Assembly: GCA_963814055.1 (NCBI GenBank)
Contig: CAWFBJ010000030.1
Location: forward strand, 248,001-312,000
Origin: AWTP1-13 sp963814055
GTDB lineage: Bacteria > Pseudomonadota > Alphaproteobacteria > Rhizobiales > Hyphomicrobiaceae
DNA: 64,000 nucleotides
Reading direction: 5' to 3'
Below the pieces are notes generated by a model. The model was given only the letters and a program-made list of their open reading frames with translations. It had not been told where the DNA came from and ran no database searches. This document shows, piece by piece, positions 57,007 through 64,000 of this stretch. Position 1 is the stretch's first letter. Each line of letters starts with the position of its first letter. Made by a program: the position numbers and the translations under genes.

Positions 57007-58260
57007 GTGCCTGTGCCGCTAACGATCACGAAAGCAAAGGATGTCGCGCCCCGCGAAGTGCCGCTGGCGCTTGACGCCGGGGCGGCTCGCAAGCGCATCA
57101 CGGTGCTCGGAGCGACAGGGTCCGTCGGACAGAACACGCTGGACGTCATCGGTCGCAATCCGCGCCTGTTCGAGGTCGTCGCCCTGACCGCCAACCGCAA
57201 TGCTGAAGCGCTTGCGCAATTGGCGCTCCTCCATCAAGCCAAACTTGCCGTGCTCGCCGACGAGAGCCGCTACGGTGAATTGAAGGAACGTCTTGCCGGC
57301 ACGGGTATCGAGGTCGCCGCTGGGTCCGCTGCGCTCATCGATGCTGCAAGCAGACCGGTCGACTGTGTGATGGCCGGCATCAGCGGTGCGGCGGGCTTGC
57401 GTCCCACGCTCGCGGCCGTAGCGCAGGGGCGCAGGGTTGCGCTTGCGAACAAGGAATGCCTTGTGTGCGCCGGGCAGATTTTCATGGAGGCGGTGCGCAG
57501 CGCGGGAACCGACCTGGTGCCGGTCGACTCGGAGCATTCAGCGGTGTTTCAGGCGATCGCAGGCTCCGATCCGGATGCTATCGAGCGCATCGTGCTCACC
57601 GCATCGGGTGGGCCGTTTCGGACCTGGAGCCTGGAGCAGCTCGGGCAGGCTACGCCCCAGCAGGCGCTCGTGCACCCCAATTGGTCCATGGGCCGGAAGA
57701 TCACGATCGATTCGGCCACGCTGATGAACAAGGGGCTCGAGCTGATCGAGGCTTATCACCTGTTTCCTGTGGAACCGGGCCAGCTCGAGGTGGTGGTTCA
57801 TCCCCAGTCGATCATCCACGCGCTCGTCGGCTTCCGCGACGGCTCGATGCTGGCGCAATTGGCAAGCCCGGACATGCGAACGCCCATTGCCGCCGGTTTG
57901 GCCTGGCCGGCCCGCATGGCCGCACCCACAAAGCGCATCGATCTAGTGGAGCTTGGGACCTTGAGTTTCGAGCGGCCGGACGAGGACCGGTTCCGTGCCC
58001 TCGGGCTGGCACGCCAGGCCATGCACAATGGCGGAATGGCGCCCACAGTTCTCAACGCCGCGAACGAAATCGCGGTCGAGGCCTTCTTGACCGGACAGAT
58101 CAAGTTCCTTCATATCGCCCAACTTGTAGCCGAGACGCTTGAGCTTGCAGTCGGGCGCGGGCTGCTGGTGGCGGCGACGGACCTGGACAAGGTGCTGGCA
58201 ACGGACGCTGCGGCCCGCGAGTTGGCGCTGTTCTTGCTCGATAGCCGTGCATGGGCCTGA
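57007..58260 (+). CDS. dxr: 1-deoxy-D-xylulose-5-phosphate reductoisomerase
   Basis: Second enzyme of the MEP isoprenoid pathway, forming MEP from DXP with NADPH. The protein (417 residues from GTG 57007) shows the NADPH site TVLGATGSVGQNTLDVIGRN, the substrate-binding VPVDSEHSAVFQAI and SGGPFRTWSLEQL, and PNWSMGRKITIDSATLMNKG. The first 30 residues precede the conserved domain and may be overextended. Together with uppS in the same operon it supplies isoprenoid carriers. Confidence 0.96.
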   Translation: MPVPLTITKAKDVAPREVPLALDAGAARKRITVLGATGSVGQNTLDVIGRNPRLFEVVALTANRNAEALAQLALLHQAKLAVLADESRYGELKERLAGTGIEVAAGSAALIDAASRPVDCVMAGISGAAGLRPTLAAVAQGRRVALANKECLVCAGQIFMEAVRSAGTDLVPVDSEHSAVFQAIAGSDPDAIERIVLTASGGPFRTWSLEQLGQATPQQALVHPNWSMGRKITIDSATLMNKGLELIEAYHLFPVEPGQLEVVVHPQSIIHALVGFRDGSMLAQLASPDMRTPIAAGLAWPARMAAPTKRIDLVELGTLSFERPDEDRFRALGLARQAMHNGGMAPTVLNAANEIAVEAFLTGQIKFLHIAQLVAETLELAVGRGLLVAATDLDKVLATDAAARELALFLLDSRAWA

Positions 58261-58338
58261 TGCCTTGGCCTGATACCGTCCGGCGCCTGGTGCAGATGGT
58301 GGCTCGCTGAGCGTAATGTTGCTGGAGGCAATGCCGAA

Positions 58339-59475
58339 ATGGACGTTTTGCCGACATTCATCCTGAAGCCGCTCGCCTTCCTGTTCGTGCTGACGGTGGT
58401 CATTTTCGTACACGAACTGGGGCATTTCCTGGTGGCGCGCTGGTGCGGCGTGCGCGTCAAGACGTTCTCGATAGGGTTCGGCAAAGAGATTTTCGGCTTC
58501 AACGACCGCTACGACACGCGCTGGCGTTTGGCTTGGATTCCACTGGGCGGCTATGTCAAATTTCTCGATGACGAGAACGGGGCGAGTGTTCCGTCCCGGG
58601 AAGCCCTGCAACGCATGTCGGCTGTCGAGCGCGAGGGTGCGTTCCAGACCAAACCCCTGGCCTCGCGTGCTGCCATCGTGGCTGCCGGCCCGATCGCCAA
58701 TTTCCTGCTCGCGATTCTAGTCTTCGCGTTAACCTTCACGTTCGTGGGCGTGAACGTGACGGCGCCTCGGGTGGACGAGTTGGTGGCGGACGGAGCTGCT
58801 GCCCGGGCAGGGTTCAAGGCGGGCGATGTCATCGTCAGTATCGATGGTCAGAAGATCGAGGCGTTCGCGGACATGCAACGCATCGTCAGCGCCAGTGCCG
58901 ACAAGGAACTCACCTTCGGCGTGGACCGCAGCGGCGTGCTGCTGGACATCAAGGCCATGCCCGAACGGCGCGAGATTTCGGATCGGTTTGGGAACAAGCT
59001 CAAGGTCGGCGTCATCGGCATCAAGCGCAACGCCACCCAGCAGGAATGGCAGTTCAAGCATTATGGGCCGGTCGAGGCTGTAGGTCTGGCGGTCAAGGAA
59101 AGCTATTACATCGTCTCCCGCACGCTGGGTTACCTCTACGACGTGGCCACCCGCCGCGAGTTGGGTGACCAGCTCGGAGGCCCGCTCCGTATCGCCGATA
59201 TTTCGGGGCAGGTGGCCAGTCTTGGCTTTCTGGCGCTCATCAACCTCACGGCGGTGCTTTCAGTGAGCATAGGCCTGATTAATTTGTTCCCCATCCCGCT
59301 GCTCGATGGCGGTCACCTTATGTTCTATGCCATCGAAGCGGTTCGCGGGCGCCCGCTGAGCGAGCGCGCCCAGGAAGTCGGTTTCCGCATAGGCCTGGCA
59401 ATAGTGCTTTTACTGCTGGTCTATACCACCTACCAGGATCGCCTGATTCCGCTGCGGTGGATGGGAATCGGTTAG
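58339..59475 (+). CDS. rseP: Site-2 intramembrane zinc metalloprotease RseP
   Basis: Cleaves membrane-bound anti-sigma factors and leftover signal peptides in the lipid bilayer. The 378-residue protein has the zinc motif VIFVHELGHFLVARW (His 25, Glu 26, His 29), one PDZ domain at about residues 130-200 (ARAGFKAGDVIVSIDGQKIE) and the C-terminal LINLFPIPLLDGGHLMFY motif. Four membrane helices are visible. It lies between dxr and bamA, as is standard. Confidence 0.95.
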   Translation: MDVLPTFILKPLAFLFVLTVVIFVHELGHFLVARWCGVRVKTFSIGFGKEIFGFNDRYDTRWRLAWIPLGGYVKFLDDENGASVPSREALQRMSAVEREGAFQTKPLASRAAIVAAGPIANFLLAILVFALTFTFVGVNVTAPRVDELVADGAAARAGFKAGDVIVSIDGQKIEAFADMQRIVSASADKELTFGVDRSGVLLDIKAMPERREISDRFGNKLKVGVIGIKRNATQQEWQFKHYGPVEAVGLAVKESYYIVSRTLGYLYDVATRRELGDQLGGPLRIADISGQVASLGFLALINLTAVLSVSIGLINLFPIPLLDGGHLMFYAIEAVRGRPLSERAQEVGFRIGLAIVLLLLVYTTYQDRLIPLRWMGIG

Positions 59476-59845
59476 TCCCGGAGGGGGAGCCTCGGGAGGC
59501 CGCGGCGAGGTGGGCTGCGGGCACGTGCGTCCGCTCCGCCGCAGGCTGCCGGTGTGTGGTTGGAGCGCCGTTAAGTGCGCTTAATCAACGCAAAATGACG
59601 AGAATCAGATAACATTATGGCAGCCCGGATTTTGCCGGGCGTTGGCGTAATATTGCCACTTCCCAACTTGGTTATCGTCCGGTTAAACAAGTTGTACCGC
59701 GTATGATGCTTCGGCCCGGGCAACCAGGGAACGAGGGGATTTTGTTCCGGGTTCTTGCCAGCTGAGGTGTCGCGGAAGCGCTCATTCGACGTCGACGGGT
59801 AGAGCGCAGAGGGGCGATCGGCGAACTGAAAGGCAGACGGGAAGA
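59476..59845. other. Intergenic region upstream of bamA
   Basis: 370 bp with no supported gene. A hairpin GCCCGG/CCGGGC (59623-59640, 6-nt loop) lies in its middle, with AT-richer sequence on both sides (ataacattatgg, cgtaatattgcc) that may hold a bamA promoter, for example for an envelope-stress sigma factor. No clear consensus was identified. Confidence 0.45.
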
Positions 59846-62230
59846 ATGCCAAAACATTGGGCGTGCAAGTCGGGGGGCTGGCACTTCGTCGTGGCTGCAA
59901 TGGTCGCGTTTTGCGCGCTGACCGTTGTGGAACCGGTGGTGTACTCGGCGAGCCCTGCCGAAGCCCAAAGCGGCACCATTCGCGAGATCCGCGTGGTCGG
60001 TAATCGGCGCGTGGAGCCCGAAACCGTGCGCACCTACCTGCGGTTCAGCATCGGCGATCCCTACGACGCCGGAAAAATCGATCAATCCATCCGATCCCTG
60101 TTCGCCACTGGCTTGTTCTCCGATGTCCGCATAGACCGTGAAGGCGCTGGCGTCGTTATCACCGTGGTCGAGAACCCGGTCGTCAACCAGGTCGCCTTCG
60201 AGGGCAACAGAGAGGTCGACAAGGCGACGCTGACCAACGAGGTCCAGATCAAACCGCGCTCGATCTTCACGCGTGCCAAGGCGCAGGCGGACGTGCAGCG
60301 CATCCTGGATGTCTACCGGCGGCAGGGCCGGTTTGCCGCCTCGGTCGAACCCAAGATCATCGAACTCGACAGCAACCGCGTGAATGTCGTGTTCGAGATC
60401 AACGAGGGCGGCGCGACCAAGGTTCAGGCCATCAATATCATTGGCAACAAGGCGTTCTCGGATTCGCAGCTCAGGGACATCATCACGACCACGCAGTCGG
60501 GATTGTTCGACTTCCTCAAGGGCACCAACGTCTATGATCCCGACCGGCTGGCGCTGGATCGGGAGCTGATGCGGCAGTACTACATGAAGAATGGCTACGC
60601 GGATGCGCGCATCGTATCCGCGGGTGCCGAGCTTGCTCGCGATGGCTCCGGTTTCAACATCACCTACGTGGTCGACGAAGGGGAGCTGTTCACTTTCGGC
60701 AAGATCGACATCGAATCTTCCCTGGCCAACGTCGATCCCAAGTCGTTGTACGGCGAGCTGCTCACGACGCCGGGCGCGACCTTCGACCAATCGGCGATGG
60801 ACAGGACCATCGAGCGGATCACGCTCGCCGTTTCCGAACAGGGTTTCGCATTCGCCCGTGTGCGCCCGCGCGCCGCCCGTGAGCCCGGCACGCGTTCGAT
60901 CAATGTGACCTATGTGATCGACCAGGGACCGCGCATCTACATCGAGAGGATCAACGTCAACGGCAACCTGCGCACCCACGACTACGTCGTGCGCCGGGAG
61001 TTCCGGTTGGCCGAAGGCGACGCCTACAATCCTCTGCTGGTCGACAAGGCCAAGAAGCGCCTACAGGCGTTGGGCTTCTTCAAGGCCGTGGACATCAAGC
61101 GCAGGCCGGGGTCCGCGCAGGATCGCGTCATTCTCGACGTCGATCTGATCGAGCAGTCGACCGGTGAACTGTCCTTCGGGGCGGGTTACTCGACCAGCGA
61201 GGGCGTGATCGGCGACGTCAGCATTACGGAGCGCAATCTGCTCGGCAAAGGCCAGTTCCTCCGCCTCAGGCTGGCCGGCTCGGCCGAGCGCCTGCAGGTG
61301 GACCTGAGCTTCACCGAGCCGCGTTTCCTCGACCGCAATCTGGCGGCCGGCTTCGATCTGTTCCACAAAGAGATCGACCTGTCGTCGACCCAGCAATTCG
61401 TGTCCCGTACGAGCGGTGGCACGCTGCGGCTCGGCGCTCCAATCACGGAGAACCTGTGGCTGACGAACAGCTACACGCTCTCCAGCAACGAAATCTCGGA
61501 TGTGCAGCGACGACGCGTCGTTGGCGATCAAGCAGGCGGCCGCAGGGCGAGTATATTACTTCATCGTGGGGCACGAGCCTTGCCTACGATACGCGCAACC
61601 ATCCCAAGACCCCGACCAAAGGCGTCTACTTCCAGATCGGCTCCGATCTGGCGGGCCTGGGTGGCGACGTGCAGTACGTGAGGGTGCAGGGCGAAGGGCG
61701 TTTCTACTACCCGATCACCGAGAAGATCACGTTTGTCGGGCGAGCAATGGCAGGGAATATCCAGGGGTGGGGAGGCGAGGACGTGCGCCTGCTCGATCTC
61801 TTCTACAAAGGTGGCGAGACCATCCGCGGCTTCGATCGGGCCGGATTGGGGCCGCGCGACCTGCTCACTGGCGATGCCCTTGGCGGCTCCACCTACTGGT
61901 CGACGACTGCGGAGGTCCGCTTCCCGCTGCCGTTGCTCTCTGAGGACCTCGGCATGAGCGGCGCCTTTTTTGTCGATGCCGGTTCGTTGTTCGGTGCTGG
62001 TGCCGAAGCCAAGGCACTCAACAACAAGTGCCCGCGCCGGTGAATCCCGAGCCGGGCATTTGCCTGCGCCAGCATCCCTGGACCGCCGTCCGGGCGCTCC
62101 GCTCGGCGCCAGCATCCTGTGAAATTCGACCGCTCGGGCCTCTGCGCCTCGATATCGCACAAGGCGCTTCCTCAAGCAGGACTTCGACAAAGAGCAGCTG
62201 ATCCGGTTCGGCGCTTCGACCAAGTTCTAG
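59846..62230 (+). CDS. bamA: Outer-membrane assembly factor BamA (frame broken repeatedly near the 3' end)
   Basis: Omp85-family barrel that inserts proteins into the outer membrane. A signal peptide (VVAAMVAFCALTVVEPVVYS) precedes five POTRA domains (about residues 45-440; for example TIREIRVVGNRRVEPETVRT). The surface-antigen barrel follows, with LFYKGGETIRGFDRAGLGPR. The frame shifts near 61498-61506 (SNEISDV to SDDASLAIKQAAAG) and near 61550-61556 (to GEYITSSWGTSLAYDTRNHP). A stop then appears at 62041. The last strands are recognisable only in pieces across 62042-62230, ending DKEQLIRFGASTKF, the proper BamA C terminus with terminal Phe. Several single-base errors in that stretch are the simplest explanation. 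Confidence 0.9.
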
Positions 62231-62331
62231 CGCCGACAGGCTGCTGGAACAGTCCGCCGGCCAAATGCTACGTTCGAGGCCGTCGGGGCCCAACAGGCCC
62301 GGCGGCCTTACGCATGTCTCAAGGTGGCTCA

Positions 62332-63375
62332 ATGGAGCATCCAGGGTTCTTCGAAAGGGCTGCGCCGTTCCGTCTGCAGGCGCTGGCGGAAAAGGTGGGC
62401 GCGCAGCTTGCGCAGGGGGCCGACCCGGACACGCTGATCCACGACGTGAAACCGCTGCTCGATGCGGGCGCGGGCGAACTGTCCTTTTTCGACAACCGCA
62501 AATATCTGCCCCAGCTGCAGGCCACCAGGGCTTCGGCCTGCCTCGTGGCGCCAGGGTTCGCCGACCGCGTGCCCAAGGGCACCTCGATCCTGCTGTCAGG
62601 GGGGCCTTATCGGGCTTTCGCCCTGGCGCTGCAGCACTTCTATCCTGATGCTTTGACACCCAAGGCCGCGATGGCCGCCAGCGGAGACCCGCCGATCCAT
62701 CCGACGGCCAGGCTGGAGGAGGACGTCAGAGTTGAGCCCGGCGCCGTTATTGGGCGTGAAGCCCAGATCGGGCGCGGCACCACAGTGGCCGCCGGCGCGG
62801 TGATCGGCTACCGCGTGACTGTCGGCCGCGGCTGCTACATCGGTGCAGGCGCCAGCGTTACGCACGCACTGGTCGGCGACCGCGTTCTTCTGCATGCCGG
62901 CGTGAGAATCGGGCAGGACGGATTTGGCTTCGCGATGGGTGCCGGAGGCCACCTCAAGGTGCCGCAGGTCGGCCGCGTCATCATTCAGGACGACGTGGAG
63001 ATCGGGGCCAACAGCTGCGTCGATCGCGGCGCTCTTAAGGATACGATCATCGGGGAAGGGACCAAAATTGATAATCTTGTTCAGATCGGGCACAACGTGG
63101 TGATCGGCCGACATTGCGTGATTGTCGGGCAAACCGGCATCTCGGGGTCTACGGAACTCGGGGATTTTGTCGTAATGGGCGGACAGTCCGGCGCGGTCGG
63201 TCACATCAAGATCGGAACGGGTGCGCAGATTGCGGGCGGTTCGCACCCCAAGGACGACGTTCCTGCGGGTGCGCGGATGGGGGGAACCCCGGCGGTGCCC
63301 ATGCTCGAGTACGGGCGGCAGATTGCGGCGATCAAGCGGCTGGGACGGCGTGGGGGTCGTTCCGGTGCGGAATAG
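62332..63375 (+). CDS. lpxD: UDP-3-O-(3-hydroxyacyl)glucosamine N-acyltransferase
   Basis: Third acylation-stage enzyme of lipid A synthesis. The 347-residue protein has the N-terminal uridine-binding domain (FFDNRKYLPQLQATRASACL) and then many hexapeptide repeats of a left-handed beta-helix (IHPTARLEEDVRVEPGAVIG and onward). The catalytic His region is QIGHNVVIGRHCVIVGQTGI. The ATG at 62332 has aaggtgg just upstream; an in-frame ATG at 62314 is the alternative. It lies between bamA and fabZ, as expected. Confidence 0.96.
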   Translation: MEHPGFFERAAPFRLQALAEKVGAQLAQGADPDTLIHDVKPLLDAGAGELSFFDNRKYLPQLQATRASACLVAPGFADRVPKGTSILLSGGPYRAFALALQHFYPDALTPKAAMAASGDPPIHPTARLEEDVRVEPGAVIGREAQIGRGTTVAAGAVIGYRVTVGRGCYIGAGASVTHALVGDRVLLHAGVRIGQDGFGFAMGAGGHLKVPQVGRVIIQDDVEIGANSCVDRGALKDTIIGEGTKIDNLVQIGHNVVIGRHCVIVGQTGISGSTELGDFVVMGGQSGAVGHIKIGTGAQIAGGSHPKDDVPAGARMGGTPAVPMLEYGRQIAAIKRLGRRGGRSGAE

Positions 63376-63431
63376 GAGCAGATTGGCGGCCCGTAAGGAC
63401 CGACCGGTGCGAGACGGGAGCGCGCGAGAGA

Positions 63432-63917
63432 ATGAGTGAGGCCGGTTCAGGAAAGAAGGACCTCGCAAGTGCGGACATTCGGCGCGTGCTGAAACTGCTG
63501 CCGCACCGCTATCCCTTCCTTATGGTCGACCGCATTATCGATATGGACGGCGACGAAAGCGCTGTCGGTATCAAGGCTGTCACGGTCAACGAACCGTTCT
63601 TCCAGGGGCATTTCCCGAACTTTCCGGTCATGCCGGGAGTCCTCATCATCGAAGGACTGGCGCAGACCGCTGGTGCTCTGTGTGTTCATCACCTTGGCGC
63701 GGATTATAAGCCGCAGCTCGTCTATTTCATGGGGATTGATCGCGCCAAGTTCCGCAAGCCAGTCCTTCCTGGTGACCTGCTGCACTACCATGTAAAGAAG
63801 ATTCGAAGCCGCGGACGCGCCTGGCGCTTCTCCGGCGAGGCAAAGGTCAACGGGCAGGTAGTGGCGGAGGCCGAAATAAGCGCCATGATCCTGGATCAGG
63901 ATGAAGCGAACATCTAA
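63432..63917 (+). CDS. fabZ: 3-hydroxyacyl-ACP dehydratase FabZ
   Basis: Hotdog-fold dehydratase of fatty-acid elongation. The 161-residue protein shows LLPHRYPFLMVDRIIDMDGD, the catalytic His in FFQGHFPNFPVMPGVLIIEG and the catalytic Glu in the same helix (EGLAQTAG). It overlaps the next gene by 17 bp. Its neighbours lpxD and lpxA use the same 3-hydroxyacyl-ACP pool that FabZ draws from. Confidence 0.97.
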   Translation: MSEAGSGKKDLASADIRRVLKLLPHRYPFLMVDRIIDMDGDESAVGIKAVTVNEPFFQGHFPNFPVMPGVLIIEGLAQTAGALCVHHLGADYKPQLVYFMGIDRAKFRKPVLPGDLLHYHVKKIRSRGRAWRFSGEAKVNGQVVAEAEISAMILDQDEANI

Positions 63918-64000
63918 CACGCACCCCACAGCTATCATCGAAGATGGCGCGCAGCTTGCCGACGATGTGGAGGTCGGGCCATTCTGCGTGGTCGGGCCTC
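63901..64000 (+). CDS. lpxA: UDP-N-acetylglucosamine acyltransferase, 5' part
   Basis: First enzyme of lipid A synthesis; only the first 33 codons are in the window. MKRTSNTHPTAIIEDGAQLA followed by DDVEVGPFCVVGP is the start of the LpxA hexapeptide beta-helix. It overlaps the fabZ 3' end in another frame. The reading frame is open to the window edge. Confidence 0.92.
   Translation, partial: MKRTSNTHPTAIIEDGAQLADDVEVGPFCVVGP

Overview
This is a high-GC alphaproteobacterial chromosome segment, probably Hyphomicrobiales judging by gene order. Two conserved housekeeping blocks are visible. The first runs scpA-scpB-(ABC ATPase)-tatABC-serS ... surE-LysM/M23 lipoprotein ... DUF815 ATPase-yajC-secD-secF-NDUFAF3-like-NDUFAF6-like. 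The second runs rpsB-tsf-pyrH-frr-uppS-cdsA-dxr-rseP-bamA-lpxD-fabZ-lpxA. No rRNA, tRNA, CRISPR array or transposase was seen.

Layout. 0-7 kb: chromosome segregation (ScpAB), Tat translocase, seryl-tRNA synthetase. 7-16 kb: a hydroxyacid dehydrogenase, an RND efflux adaptor/pump pair, glutaredoxin, SurE and a cell-wall lipoprotein. 16-23 kb: a TPR/caspase-like protein, a DUF815 ATPase, the Sec accessory proteins and two complex-I-assembly-like proteins. 23-33 kb: an accessory stretch with an SGNH hydrolase, three unrecognised genes, uvrA carrying a palindromic repeat inside its reading frame, a small GIY-YIG nuclease bracketed by palindromes, and a cytochrome c'-like protein. 33-42 kb: a LysR regulator divergent from an ABC importer, two paralogous sulfatases and a formylglycine-generating enzyme, which look like one organosulfate-use operon. 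42-51.5 kb: mixed metabolic and hypothetical genes, cspA, a patatin and a two-gene flavoprotein/2Fe-2S pair. 51.7-64 kb: translation, isoprenoid, phospholipid and outer-membrane/lipid A genes.

Two properties cut across the window. (1) At least 18 reading-frame breaks occur, many in genes that must be intact (scpA, scpB, serS, rpsB, uppS, bamA). Every one resolves as a single extra base, which points to insertion-type errors in the sequence (for example an unpolished long-read assembly) rather than gene decay. I annotate these as full-length CDS with the break noted. (2) Short palindromes recur in inverted pairs: one family with GTCAT/GATCC ends, one with CGTGGT/CGTCCT stems, and one inside uvrA. 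The GIY-YIG nuclease gene lies exactly between an inverted pair of the first family, while two other pairs contain no gene. That arrangement resembles an autonomous element plus its non-autonomous copies, and it is the most interesting candidate system here.
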